Positions 1 through 10,643 are shown, counted from the first letter of the stretch. The stretch is 64,000 nucleotides of DNA from Adiantum capillus-veneris (GCA_014529385.2 CM043965.1:19264412-19328411); one strand, 5' to 3'. Notes: generated from the sequence alone by a model not told the origin. A program made the numbers and translations.

Positions 1-200
1 TGTATAGAAAACTCTGCATTAAACATTCCTGATAGTTCTGGTGCACGGTGATGAGCACGGGCATTGTATAGGAACGTGAATAGTTTTTCTTCACATGTAT
101 CCTCACCCAAGTCGTCTATCTCCAAGACTATGATCCCCATGACTGAAAGAAAAAGCAAGCCAAAACTACTATTCAAAATTTATCTATATTTGGTGTCATA

Positions 201-252
201 ACCAAGCGAATATTGAGCCTCAAGTATCCCTCAAGGTCTCTATTCGCTTGGT
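201..252. repeat. Inverted repeat with ACCAAGCGAATA arms
   Basis: The 12-base arm ACCAAGCGAATA (201-212) is perfectly complementary to TATTCGCTTGGT (241-252), leaving a 28-base loop. The second copy of the duplication has a mutated version near 544-595. The same arm recurs in the unrelated-looking array at 1.8-2.4 kb. Confidence 0.85.
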
Positions 253-294
253 TCTGTCCCATGCGCTAATGTCATAATAGGTGACGTCACTTGA

Positions 295-357
295 GTCAGA
301 ACTAGGCGAATAGGGTCCCCAAGAATCTCTGAAGGGCCCTATTTGCTTGCCTCTGAC
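295..357. repeat. Second hairpin of copy 1, arms with GGCGAATAGGG
   Basis: The segment gtcag...ggcgaataggg (295-315) pairs imperfectly with ccctatttgc...ctgac (337-357). The copy-2 counterpart lies at about 638-700, where the inner part (ggggccc / gggccc) pairs better. It gives two hairpins per 344-bp unit. Confidence 0.7.
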
Positions 358-994
358 AGAAGTTGAATTAACGCTATACCAACGTCCATCGGAAACAAGT
401 GGATTGGAACAGAGCATTTAATGTTATTAGTAAATGCTCTGTATCCTTGCCCACATCGTCTGTCTCTAGGACTATGATCCCCATGACTAAAAAAAAAGCA
501 AGCCAAAACTACTATTCAAAATTGGTCTATATTTGGTGTCATAACCAAGCAAATATTGAGCCTCGAGTATCCCTCAAGGTCTCTATTTTCTTGGTTTTGT
601 CCCGTGTGCTAATGTCATAATAGATGACATCACTTGAGTCAGAACCAGGCAAATAGGGGCCCTAAGAATCTTCGAAGGGCCCTATTCGCTTGGTTTTGAC
701 CCAAGTTGAATTTACACTATACCTACGTCCATTCAAAATAGGTGGATTCAAATAGACCATTTATCAATAAAAGATATATAGGCCTACTCACTCACTATGC
801 CCAAACATAGCATTGAATAACAATTAAGGCACGATCACATAAGGAGTAATTATTCCAACCATGCGGCGCGAGACTTCTAATCTTACCCTAATGACCACTT
901 TGGACCTTGGAGTGTTATTCTCCTTGTGCTCTAACCCCGTAACGTAGTGGCTTCAATGCGCACACAGTTAACAACACACAGGTAGGGTGGGGGG

Positions 995-996
<2 letters not shown>

Positions 997-1085
<89 letters not shown>
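997..1085. repeat. (GA)n microsatellite
   Basis: Nearly pure GA dinucleotide repeat of about 88 bases preceded by a G run. Serine-leucine open frames on the opposite strand are artefacts of the repeat. Confidence 0.97.
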
Positions 1086-1088
<3 letters not shown>

Positions 1089-1807
1089 CTGTCTCTGTAA
1101 TATCTAGTGGTGCCAAGTTGGATGATGATGTCGCAGGTCGTTGAGAGCAAGAACCAGAAGGTGGCCAGGAGGAAGAGGAACAAAAGACAAAGGCCAAGGA
1201 GATGTGGCGACGCGGTAGCAAAGGACTCAAACCAGTGGAGGTCGCTCAACGCAGGATCACGAGAGGTGGCCAAGGGGAAGAGCTCAAAAAAGGCAAAGGC
1301 AAGGACGATTTGTTTGTTCTACTTAGATGTGGAGATGGAAACTGCAACGGCGATCGGCGTCTGACTCTAAACAATCACTCAAAAAAGGCACGTGGATTGT
1401 GCTCACAAGGACAACCAGTAATAAACGGGCTTAGATTCCCATGCAGTACGATCTACCAACCACAATCTCAGGTGTAATCATGCGCATAAGTGAAGTTGTC
1501 CCCTTGCCGAGGTAAGCATTCTAAGTTTAGAGGCAGTACCCCCGCCAAACATTTTAAGTATACCGTCACCCCAAATGAGTGCTCTTCTGTCTCTTTTTGC
1601 ATCCTATATTGCCCAACATTTTAACTCTACCCCCGTCAACGCTACGCGGTAAGGAAACCATCTCTTTTGTGCTCCCAACCCCTTTTGTGCGTCCTCCTCC
1701 CTTTTTGCGCGTCCTCCTCTTACTCCTGTTCTGTAGTGCTTTAGTGACGCAGAACTCTACACACAGTGAAGAGGTATGCTACTATACTTTTGTGCACTTT
1801 TGTTTTG
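1086..1807. other. No recognisable gene; Lys/Arg-rich open frame at 1107-1364
   Basis: The stretch has a short lysine/arginine-rich open frame (1107-1364) overlapped by another (1202-1477). Its basic bias comes from two similar purine-rich segments (ggtggcca(g/a)...) near 1160 and 1265. I recognise no domain and no partner exon. It could be a decayed exon or chance. Confidence 0.3.
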
Positions 1808-2450
1808 TGTGGTCAGTACCAAGCGAATAAGGGAAGGCAAACTCTGTTCGTTGCACCTGGTTGCTTGGTACTGACTTCAAAAAATATAAATGATGTTTGC
1901 TATTACACTTTTCTGAGGTCAGTACCAAGAGAATAAGGGAAGGTAAACCCTGTTTGTTGCACCTATTCAATTAGTACTGACCTCATAAAATATTAATGAT
2001 GTTTGCTATTACACTTTTCTGAGGTCAGTACCAAGCGAATAAGGGAAGGCAAACTGATGTTTGATATTACACTTTTCTGAGGTCAGTACCAAGCGAATAA
2101 GGGAAGGAAAACTCTGTTCATTTCACCTATGTGCATGGTACTAACCTCAGAAAATATAAATGATGTTGCAATTACACTTTTCTGAGGTCAATACCAAGCA
2201 AATAAGAAAAGTCAAACTCTATTCGTTGCACCTGCTCGCTTGGTAATAACCTCACAAAATATAAATGATGTTTTCTATTACACTTTTCTGAGGTCAGTAC
2301 CAAGCGAATAAGGAAAGGTAAACTCTATTTGTTGCACCTATTCGCTTGGTACCATCTTCTTTACTTATGATGTTTGCTATTATACTTTTCTGAGGTCAGT
2401 ACCGAGCAAGTAGAGGCAATACAACCGTATTTGGTGCACCCCCTACGATG
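1808..2450. repeat. Tandem array of hairpin units, about 106-bp period, seven copies
   Basis: Units begin (ga)ggtcagtaccaagcgaata at about 1808, 1915, 2021, 2079, 2184, 2290 and 2392. Each full unit holds an arm (GGTCAGTACCAAGCGAATA) and, about 30 bases on, its inverse (ttcgcttggtactgacc), then an AT-rich spacer ending ttacacttttct. The third unit has lost its second arm (58-bp step). The last unit is strongly diverged. No protein-coding signal is seen. Confidence 0.9.
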
Positions 2451-2496
2451 TGAGAATTTTTTATGTAATGGCTATCCAGCATATTATAATCTCGGT

Positions 2497-2970
2497 AAAC
2501 AGACGTACAAGAGAGGAAGGGGCGAGAGCTGAGGAGTTCGAACAGGCTCGCATTGATGAAATGACGTAGTGCTACAATCAGGCTCAAAAAGAGGTTCAAA
2601 ATATGCAAGAAGCAATAAATCAATATTATGCGAACGCCAAAAAAGTAGAGGAATGGGCTACACGTCAGTGGCAAGAGCAAGAACAGAGGGAAGCTTCACA
2701 GGTGCAAGATCCATGGGAAGCCATGGAAGAGGCCCATGATTTCAAACACGTGAAAGGATGCCCGAGACCACTGTCCCCCGAGGCAGAAGTAGCAGCAACC
2801 GGGGAAGAGGGCAGGGGAGCAGTGGCAGCAACTGGGGGAGAGGGCAGGGGACCAGTGGCAGCAACCGGGGGAGAGGGCAAGGGACCAGTGGCAACAACCA
2901 AGGGGGGACCAGTGGCACAAACCGAGGGAGAGGACAGGGGAGCAGTAGCAGGGGAAGGGAGAAATAACTT
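2497..2970 (+). pseudogene. Decayed coding fragment: glutamine/glutamate-rich helix plus glycine-rich tail
   Basis: From about 2497 a frame encodes a charged, helix-forming segment rich in Glu, Gln and Ala. It is broken once by TAG at about 2570 and continues as an open frame from Met 2603 for 126 residues. The first about 55 residues look like a coiled coil. The rest is encoded by a 33-bp minisatellite giving AATGGEGRG-type repeats. No catalytic domain is visible. It may be the C-terminus of a transposon protein, since such tails follow some plant transposases, but the family is not recognisable. The +1 shifted frame (2758-2967) is also open and gives RGRGQG repeats. Confidence 0.35.
2790..2957. 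repeat. 33-bp G-rich minisatellite, about five units
   Basis: Units of the form gcagcaaccgggggagaggg plus caggggaccagtg repeat about five times, one unit shortened by 9 bases. All indels are multiples of three, so two reading frames stay open through it. Confidence 0.85.
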
Positions 2971-3364
2971 GTATACATCTTGATATATGTAACACAATTT
3001 GTAAAGTTTGAGACAATGAAAAGTGTACAAACATTGTTTGAGCGGCACAAAATGTCTTTGTATTAGTCATTTTGAAGAGTACATCATGGTTTGCATGGCA
3101 TCAAAGCTCATTGTGTGCACAAGGTATGTGACCTAGCTTTCGGTGGAAGCAATTAAGTGAAGTGTATTTGAGAGTGACTCCTTGCACAATGTTGTTTTCT
3201 CCTTGCATCTTGGAATCTGAGAAGAAGAAAGAGTTAGATTCTATGTCCTAATATATTAAAGACAATCAAAATTCATCCATTTAGTAAGCACCTTTCTATT
3301 GCTGAGACTAAATGCATAAAATTTTGGCAAAAGTGGAAGTTCTTCACATGTAAGATCTACCCTG
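2971..3364. other. No feature seen
   Basis: AT-rich sequence between the minisatellite-bearing fragment and the solo LTR. I see no coding signal or repeat. Its right end may be the continuation of the decayed minus-strand gene interrupted by the LTR. Confidence 0.4.
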
Positions 3365-3562
3365 AGTTGTGTTAAGTATGGAGCCTGATTTACCCTTGTA
3401 ATTTTCTGTGGTAAAAGCGCACATTTGTAAGGCCCCCATTATGAGGAGAAGCCATCGTGCGTGAAGGAAAATCACTCACCGGAAACCAAAATTTTCACAG
3501 ACAAGAATCAGGGGCAACTTTAGAGGCCTCGGGGGCGGAATATTCCTTTTCGTCGAAATATT

Positions 3563-3735
3563 ATGGCCGGCCGGTGGCCGGAAAGTGGTCGGAAAACAAC
3601 CGGTCGGTTGGCCGGTGGCCGGTAGTCAATGGCCGATAGCCGGTGGCCGGTAGTCAATGGCCGATGGCCGGTGGTCGGAAGTCAATGGCCGGTGGTCGGT
3701 GGTCGAAAGTCAATGGTCGGTGGCCGGTGGCCGAA
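3563..3735. repeat. GGCCGGTGGCCGG / AGTCAATGGCC minisatellite inside the LTR
   Basis: Imperfect tandem copies of roughly 14-28 bases built from ggccggtgg(c/t)cgg and (a/t)agtcaatgg fill the U3-like half of the solo LTR. The bases are all G/C-rich with a repeated CGG core. Confidence 0.85.
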
Positions 3736-3863
3736 TTCAAAAGCGGACTTGTCTTCTCAAGGGCAGCCACACATGGGCGGATTGGAGGGTCCGATTTGGA
3801 CTTATTCACACAAGGGCGGCTACACATGGCTATCTTTCATAAGAGAGGGCATCCCTTTTGACC

Positions 3864-3870
3864 TATAAAA
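3864..3870 (+). promoter_or_regulatory. TATA box of the solo LTR
   Basis: TATAAAA in the context ccTATAAAAgg, placed mid-LTR as expected for a U3/R boundary. Confidence 0.7.
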
Positions 3871-4186
3871 GGAGGCCATTTCTACACACATTTCATAGTG
3901 TGAAGTTGATGCAACAAGGTGAGTGTGAGGTGGTGAGAGTGAAGCAAGGCGGGAGCTCTATCAAGGGTTTAATCCCTTTGTAAACTACTTCTTCTTTTGA
4001 AGTGCTAAAGCCATTGAGTGGCTGCTTTCCTGTGGACGTAGCCCACATTGGGTGAACCACGTATATCATGTGTACTCTCTCTCTCTCTCTCTCTTTCTAC
4101 TCTATAATCTCTTGTGTGTGAAATCTATCTCTCTCCATTAAGTAATCTACTCAAAAATCTATTTAGCTACGTCTTATTTCCTAACA

Positions 4187-4815
4187 AGTTGTGCAAGAGT
4201 TGTGCTTGACATTGTCTCCCGTAAGTAGGCTGTCTCGAAAGTAGATCTCCATTGATAAAGGTTTGTTCTTGAGGTTAGACTCTGTATCTTGGTCGAGTAG
4301 AATAAGCTGCCCACTAAGAAGATGATATCTAAAATAGTAAAATGACACTATGAAATTTTGAGAGCTTATAATGAAATTGCAAATTATGGAATTCTTTTGC
4401 AAAATACAGATTTTTTCCTGTGACTGTTTCCTATCCCAATTATCATCTAAAAAGTCCAAATAGCTCTCAGACTTGCAAATCAACATTGTTGCAGTAGTTC
4501 TTATTTGCTCATCAAAGAAGAAATCTACAAACAATTTAAGAGGCATAAATAGTACGAGCCAAACTATTTTTGTGGAAATTGAATACTTGAGGGACTTTTG
4601 TATATCCTGAAACAACCTATTTCTAAAGCTTTCACTAGTTTGCGAAGCTGGCAAAGACCAATCCTTGCTGTCAAAGGATGAAAATGACAAAGGAGCTACA
4701 TGACCCCAACTAAAATAAGTTCTCGGTTCCAAATATGACATATCATAAAAGAATATTCCATTATCTGCAAGTTCCTTGTGTTGTCTTCCTTGATACATTT
4801 GCTCACCAATAAATG
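4187..4815 (-). pseudogene. Unrecognised minus-strand coding segment, about 205 codons, interrupted by the solo LTR
   Basis: An open frame of over 200 codons in AT-rich sequence is unlikely by chance, so this is probably an exon. The upstream part is in another frame (4696-4941), and a one-base shift near 4830 joins the two. The protein is mixed, with a central hydrophobic stretch (about residues 85-105: VWLVLFMPLKLFV). No family is recognised. The reading frame runs to the target duplication and stops within the LTR, so the LTR landed in or just at the end of this gene. Confidence 0.4.
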
Positions 4816-4933
4816 CATGGAAAGCATCAGAGTTCCCAACTTGCTCTCAATTGGTTGCCAAACCGTCATATTCGATGGATAAATATCTGAAACATACCAA
4901 AGATGATATCCACGAGTTAACCTTTGAATATAA

Positions 4934-5356
4934 TCATGCACTAAGTGAGATGCTCAAAATAATATACAGTTGGGTCGATGCCGTAGAAAACTTGGAGGAG
5001 ATGTTTGACAACCTTAAGTCTGCATGCTGAAAAGCATGTTGTATGAGGACCTCTTTCACCCGATTGCTTTGTGCACACACTTTAAACTCTTTAACTTGTC
5101 CCTTGAAATCCTCCAAAAAATCATTGCGTTGCCTCCTCTTCCTCCTCCTAGTTTGTAGTAGAACCCAACTTCCGATAGTTATTTGAGATGGTATCCATGC
5201 TTGATCATCTGTAGTATAAATGTTAAAAATGCTAACAGAGGCAATGGTAGTGCTAGGCCTTCGAGAAGTAGTCATGGTGTGCACTAGAATACACAGAAAG
5301 GTCAGCACAAATATGAAAAAGGGAAGAAGTTTAAAGAAGGAAGTAGAGATACTCAA
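4934..5356 (-). pseudogene. Unrecognised 140-aa ORF with N-terminal hydrophobic segment
   Basis: The open frame starts with about 12 mostly uncharged residues and then a strongly hydrophobic stretch (LLPFFIFVLTFLCILV), resembling a signal anchor. An Arg-rich patch (TRRRKRRQR) and a hydrophilic helix follow. It lies directly upstream of, and in the same orientation as, the segment at 4187-4941. The two could be exons of one decayed membrane or secreted protein gene. No motif is recognised. Confidence 0.35.
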
Positions 5357-5669
5357 AGTTATATTTGGGTGGGAACATAGATACTAGATAGAGTCTTCAA
5401 TGAAAGTTATGAAATTCCTCGGTACAGAGTTAGTACGACTTATGGCATTTATGCCTTGAAAGCGTGAAATTGTGCAATTTGATGAACAGAAGTAATATTT
5501 TCTCCCTTTTTTCTAAAAGAGCTTGGATCTAAAATGTCGATTCTCAACGTAACGTTTGCCTCTTCCTCATTGGTCAAGCGTCACTCTCTCTCCAGAAGTG
5601 AAAGACCCGAAAGTGAGTCCAACTTTCTCCTAATGGTAAGGCTGATTTGAATTCTACTTTTAAGATGAA
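5357..5669. other. No feature seen
   Basis: AT-rich sequence without open frames, repeats or recognisable motifs, between the unrecognised ORF and the copia RT remnant. Confidence 0.4.
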
Positions 5670-5930
5670 ATAATTGGGGCTTTCGCATCATTACTTGGAC
5701 ATACAATTTAAGCAATGCGATGGTAGTATTGCCTTGTGTTAGACACACTACATAGAGACATTACTATGTAAGTTTGGACTTGAGGACTGCAAACCTATTG
5801 GTACTCCCATGGAAATAGATTTGAAATTAAATATTCATGATAATGGTAATCCTATTGATGTCACCAGGTCCTTACTCTTGGTACAAGACAAAAAGTGGGA
5901 TCCTTTTGAAGTGCTGTAGGTGCTCTTGTG
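5670..5930 (+). pseudogene. Ty1/copia reverse transcriptase remnant
   Basis: A plus-strand frame reads through a segment with IQFKQ, THYIETLL, FGLEDCKPIGTPME and a following DVT. This is the well-known C-terminal part of copia RT (LGIQ..., Y..LL..F.ME.CK...TPM, DVT.YR). It has one in-frame stop near 5745 and is cut at both ends. It is only about 80 codons long. No LTR is associated with it in this orientation. Confidence 0.75.
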
Positions 5931-6109
5931 AATAGAATCGAGTATCTTGGATTCTTGTTCAACCAGCTCAGCCTCCACTTGGGGTGGTCTTCATGGGCAC
6001 CTTCTACTTGCATGTCTTTGTAGAGCCTCTCTATGACTTAGAACAACTCCACTTTTATCAAAGGATATGGCAGGGATTGCTGATTCCATTGCGCATTGAT
6101 TTGATTGGG

Positions 6110-6488
6110 AGTGAGTTGAGTAATATACACAGAGTGGATAACTCTCAACTCCCAATCCATCGCTGCTTTTCACTGCTCATTCACCTCTTGGATAATCTTC
6201 TCTTTCAATGCATCTTTCTCAACTTTGGAGAGCTAGACCATTGGCATTGTACTAGCTTCTGTTAATTGTACCTAGAATTCATCCTCGCCACCTAGCCCTT
6301 CTGCTAGCTGTGTCTCCATCTCAGCAAAAGAAACTGAGGGAATTTCTATCTGTGGCTGTTCTGAAGTTCCTGCTTCTTCTTGCATTTCTAGCCATTTATC
6401 TCTCAACAACTAGTTGACTCTTTTAAGCTCAACTATTTCTTTTAGCAGCTCTTCTTCTCATTGCACCCTCATTAAAGCCATGTCTCTA
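6110..6488 (-). pseudogene. Coiled-coil coding remnant adjoining element 1
   Basis: The minus strand encodes a Glu/Lys/Leu-rich helical segment (ELLKEIVELK, KWLEMQEEAG, then an acidic stretch and VEKDALKEKIIQEV). It is interrupted by three to four stop codons. It abuts the outer end of the left LTR of element 1, which may have inserted into it. The function is unknown. A gag-like or other transposon protein is possible. Confidence 0.3.
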
Positions 6489-6491
6489 CAC

Positions 6492-7692
6492 TATCGGAAT
6501 GTGTGCGGTCTAGCTGGGAAGGTGCAAAACCTCTGGCTGTGAGAGTTCGTGATGAGAGTCACAAACACTTTGTGAAAAAAAATTTGTGGAGATTCACCAA
6601 CCCTCTTTCTAAGGGTGACAAAAAATCTAAGAGTGTTCATGACAGCAAAGTCACAAACCCTCTTTCCTATCGTGCATGGCGTCTGCTTGTTTTCTTAGTC
6701 AAGATTATGATGAGAGGATCACCAAATCACATTCAATTTCACTTTACAAGACCATTTAAAAACACTAAAGGTTCAACCATGAAACCTCAGTGCCCATACA
6801 AGCACAATTCTCAATCAAAACTCAAACCTCTTTCATGGTATCATGTAGCCTCGCCCCTATATTTCATAGTCGTAACATCAAACAGTTGAAAGGAATGCTC
6901 GAGCTTCCACCTTCTTGGCGACCATTTTCTGATTTTGTAGAGATTTAAGAGCTTCTATATTGAAGCCCAAACACCATTTTGATAAGGGAAAACCCTAATT
7001 TACTCCCTCACAAGGTCAGATACAAGATTGCGAAGAGGCGGGACTGCAACACACATAGATTGAGCAACCATGGAAGCTATTACATAGTAGTGCAAAATTG
7101 CAGGTCTTTTCTGTAAAAAGCAGCCCTCTCTCTTACCCACAGCATTTTTAGCTAATGTGTCAATTTTTGGGCCATTTTTTCACTTTGGACAAAAACTAGG
7201 CCATTTTCAGCTCATTTTTAACCCAAAAAATGCCATTTTTGATGCGAAAAATCCCAAATGGAGTCAGAAAAATCCCTAAATTTGTGGGATCACTCGCATA
7301 AGCATAAAAAGCATATATAAGCATCATTTTCCATCAATATATCATTTTGGGTCACTTTCCATGCAATTCTGCAACGGCGCCTACTAGTTGCTATTTTTGA
7401 CAATTTTTGCCCGCATCAATCTTTATAGGCGAGATGAGTGTATCACCATAAAACACTTGGAATATATACATTGTAAAACCAAATTAAGCATCTTATAAAG
7501 TGGAAAAGCATGCAAATGTGCCACATCCAGGGCCACGACTCCCCGGATAGGTATGTACATGATAATGACCGTAGTAGACGCTTCAACATATATCACAATA
7601 TGTACATGATTGCTTTTATTTGCATACATCGAGAAGTGTCAAGAGTGAGGTGAATGTTTTTTTTCACACTATGTACGTGCCACGGAACGACA
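6492..7692 (-). repeat. 3-prime LTR of element 1 (complete, 1201 bp)
   Basis: The inner end is fixed by the adjoining polypurine tract; read on the minus strand the LTR starts TGTCGTTCCGTGG. The outer end (TATCGGAATG on the plus strand) corresponds to TGTTGGAATG in the other copy, so its terminal TG has mutated. It carries a 55-bp insertion near 6852 and an extra 256 bp (7437-7692) that the 5-prime LTR lacks. A minus-strand TATAAAG lies at about 7421-7427. Confidence 0.85.
7421..7427 (-). promoter_or_regulatory. Candidate TATA box of element 1 LTR
   Basis: The minus strand reads GCCTATAAAGA; the same sequence is retained in the 5-prime LTR near 14568. In the 3-prime LTR it lies about 270 bp from the start, a plausible U3 position. 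Confidence 0.5.
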
Positions 7693-7704
7693 TCCACCCC
7701 CTCT
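7693..7704 (-). other. Polypurine tract of element 1
   Basis: The minus strand reads AGAGGGGGTGGA directly before the LTR start TGTCG. An identical tract precedes the LTR of element 2. Confidence 0.85.
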
Positions 7705-7759
7705 GAACCTGGACATCCTTCGGTATGTGCCACAACATTTGTAGAGCATTAACACTCAT

Positions 7760-9312
7760 GGTCAAACGCCATATTCTCACTTTCATCCTCAGTTTTCATA
7801 TACTTGGCTTCATCATCCTCTTAACTTGTTTGTGCATCAAATGGATCAGAATCCCCTCTTCTTTTGAATAATTTAATTCTTTTTCCTGCAATGGGAATTT
7901 TTAGTTATGTCCCATCCAGTTCACACAAGGTGTAAGTTGCATTTCCATCCACATGTTTGACAACATAAGGACCAAACCATCTCTTTGCAAGCTTTCTTAT
8001 TGTAGAGTGCTGGTTTCCAAGGCGACTATCATACACCAACACCAATCACCTTCTTCAATGTCTTTTGGTTTGAGCCTATGCATCTTGTCAAATCTGTCTT
8101 TGTTTTTCAACCTTGCATTCTTTAGTCGAGCTTTTGCAAGCTCAATGTCTTCAGGCCTTCTTTGTAGTTGCCGTATGAGCAATACAAGAAGGTCTTCTCT
8201 ACTCATTACATCTTCCCATGGCAATACATTCCATGTAAGAACTACATCTTCAATTGGCATCACAGGTTTTTGACCATACATCAATTCAACAGGCATATAG
8301 CCAGTGACTGAGTTATGTGTTGTACGGTTAGCCCACAATGCAAATGGTAGTAAGCTTGGCCACTCTCCAAGCTTACCTTCACAAGCCTTAGCTAAAGCTT
8401 TGATTATTGGAGGATGTACTCTCTCACTTTTTCCATTTCCCTCTGGGTTATAAGCACAAGTTAAAGCTAGTTTGATGCCCATTCTAGAGAAGAATTCCCT
8501 TGCTTCATCAGCATCCAATTCTCCTCTATCTGTAGTTATCTTTCCCACACACCCATAGTGACATATCACATCTTCAAGAAGAAAGTTACATACAACTTGT
8601 GTACTCTTTGTCCTCAATGCTCGCCCTTCAACTTTATTAGATAAATCTTCTCTAGAAAGCACCAAATCATTTGCCAAAGTCCCGAAGGCATTGTAACCAA
8701 ATCCACAACCCATTTGTAATGCATGGCTAATGGATAAGTAGGATGTCGTTCATCACAATGCCGTACATTTGAATACATTTGGCATGTCACACAAGACTCC
8801 ACAAACTTAGCCACATCCTTATACATCCCTTTCCACCAATAACTTTCTTTTACCTTGGCAAATGTTGCCCATACACCTCGATGTCCAGCCCATAAACTTT
8901 CATGGAACTCCTTGATGTTTTGTTGCTGAGTAACCTTATCGCATACTACGCGCAATGGTGTTCCATCTCTTTGTTTAAGATGCTTCCATAGGTAGCCATC
9001 CCTCAAGAAGTATCCATATGATTTTCTTCTTATCCTCTTAAATTCTTGCTCAGTCCAATCATCCTGCTTCTGTAGAGTACTTAAGTAGCGACCTATCAAG
9101 AGGCATTCACCCTCATATAGTTCCTCTGAAAAGGACTCAAGTGAAGACACAAAACATGCATTACTACTCTTTGCATGATCAATAGTGTAAAACTTTGTGC
9201 CAACATTATCTCCCTCAATAATCATGTCCTGTTCATCTTCATACCTTGCCCTAGATAGTGTATCTACCATTGGATTGTCTTTCTCTGCAATATGCTTGAA
9301 CTCAGGATTCAA
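7760..9312 (-). pseudogene. Integrase of element 1 (frameshifted)
   Basis: Two overlapping frames (9312-8614 and 8713-7997) encode an integrase. The zinc-binding part has FHESLWAGH and CVTCQ. The catalytic core shows VVDL, TTDRGELD (second Asp) and GNGKSER (Glu). The C-terminal GPY/F-type module WFGPYVV follows near 7950-7980. The frames are joined by a shift at about 8650-8700, and a stop interrupts the C-terminal part near 7908. DRGELDA in place of the usual SDRG.(E/Q)F marks the lineage and is shared with element 2. The role would be insertion of the cDNA into chromosomes. Confidence 0.85.
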
Positions 9313-9860
9313 GGAGTTTATGTAGGCTATCCATCACAGCATTGCAATATCAAGAGTCGAACAGTTTGTGATCATTTCAAGAAGAGGCAAACAATCAGTT
9401 TCCACAATGATTGATGCCCCCTATCAAGTACTCCTTGTCACACCTCAATGATGTAACCACCCCCCATAGTTCCATTTTTACTTGTGCATAATTGCGTTGG
9501 CAAGAACTCAGAATCTTGGCTCCGAATTTCACCACATACCTTTTTCCTTCATCATCTTGCCCTACTGTCTATCCTATCTTTGTCCAAATCTCACCACATA
9601 CCTTTTCATCATCATCTTGCCCTACTGCTCATCCTATCCCTGTAGGACTTGTGTCCACTATCACAATGATAGGTCTCTCACATGCATAGTCTACCTTTCT
9701 CAAGGTTGGCGATGAAAGAAGTAGATTCTTTAGCTTTCTCATGGCTTTTGTGTGCTCTTCTTCCCATCAAAAATTCTAATTATTTCTCAACAACCTATAA
9801 AGGGGATCTGCTACATGTGCATAATGTGGTATCCAAATAAGATAGAAGACGCAAGCAGTA
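9313..9860 (-). pseudogene. RNase H domain of element 1 (degraded)
   Basis: Comparison with the intact frame of element 2 (around 19150-19500) shows the same region here with stops and small indels. A direct duplication of about 64 bp (caccacatacctttt... at about 9528 and 9590) disrupts it further. The domain end reads EFKHIAEKDNP in the integrase frame. It would have degraded RNA in the RNA/DNA hybrid. Confidence 0.65.
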
Positions 9861-9868
9861 AGAAATCT

Positions 9869-10643
9869 TCAAACTTCAGTTATAGTTGTACATGTTTCTT
9901 TCATGTTTTTGATTGCATCCATCTTTTTTGGACAAGGTCTTCTACCATAAGGACCACACATATGCCCCACAATCAACACTTCATCAACACCAAGTATAGA
10001 TTTTTGCCCTGAGAGGGTAAGATTAACTTCTTCAAGCTTTGACAAAATCTTCTCACAATCTTCGATGTGGTCTGCAACAAACTTACGGCACCCCCTTGAA
10101 TCCATAGCTTCATCTTTATCTTTGTCTTCACATCCTTTGATGGGTACATCATCAAGAAATGGCATTGTGATTTGAGGTATGAAGTCACGTAGAACCATGT
10201 TCATCTCGTTCATCATGTGTGCAACTGAATTTGTTGCTCCTTGAGGTAAGGTACACATCCTTACCAATCTCTAAAGGTGTTTTCATAGTTGTCAGATCTC
10301 TACTCTCAACATCTAGCTGAAATTGATCGTACCCTGAATAGAGATCTCCCATTGAGTAAATTGACCTTCCTGCAAACGGCTCTGTAAATTCATCCACTAT
10401 AGATCCTGTACCCACATTCCTGATGGTAACCTTGTTTACAGGTTGCATATCTTGTATGAACCGCAAAGCTCCATTCTTCTTAGGCACGTTGAACCACCTG
10501 TTTGAATATGGCGCACAAGAAGGCTCCAAGATACCCATGCTAATCTTTTCATTGAGTAGTTCTATTAACTTTGTCAAATGTGCTTTTGGAACTGGAATTG
10601 GGCGTAGATTCCAAGGTACGTGAGGGATAGTGAAGATCACCAT
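9869..10643 (-). pseudogene. Reverse transcriptase of element 1 (frameshifted)
   Basis: The frame 10643-10185 covers fingers and palm: NVPKKNGALRFI, DMQPVNKVTI, then SMGDLYSGYDQFQLDVESRD with the first catalytic Asp. After a shift, 10267-9869 continues with LPQGATNS and MPFLDDVPIKGC, where DD is the catalytic pair, and GHMCGP in the thumb side. VESRDLTT and LDDVPIKG resemble, from memory, RTs of fungal Ty3-like elements more than those of seed-plant chromoviruses. The domain is otherwise complete. Confidence 0.88.

Larger units (their letters stand above)
113..765. repeat. Two-copy tandem duplication, period about 344 bp
   Basis: Two diverged direct copies run from about 113 to 420 and 457 to 765. 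Both carry a cgtct(a/g)tctc anchor (113 and 457), the same central hairpins, and end on a ctatacc(a/t)acgtccat segment followed by gcattta or ccattta. No coding potential is visible. Each copy contains two inverted repeats, annotated separately. Confidence 0.8.
3370..4186 (+). mobile_element. Solo LTR of a Ty1/copia-type retrotransposon
   Basis: The 817-bp element starts TGTTA and ends TAACA, the usual copia terminal inverted repeat. It is flanked by a perfect 5-bp duplication AGTTG (3365-3369 and 4187-4191). A TATAAAA box lies at 3864-3870. About 120 bases further is the gtggacgtagccca...gtgaaccacgta segment that is common in plant copia LTRs. No internal region or second LTR is present, so it is a product of LTR-LTR recombination. 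It carries its own GGCCGGTGG minisatellite upstream of the TATA box. Confidence 0.9.

Noticed and set aside
2665-3070. Overlapping minus-strand Pro/Cys-rich frames
   Set aside because: Shadows of the 33-bp G-rich minisatellite; several frames are open at once for the same reason.
6503-6889. 128-aa protein, also found at 13651-14085
   Set aside because: The similarity is because both lie in the LTRs of element 1; the frame is not conserved between copies by shifts such as the 55-bp indel.
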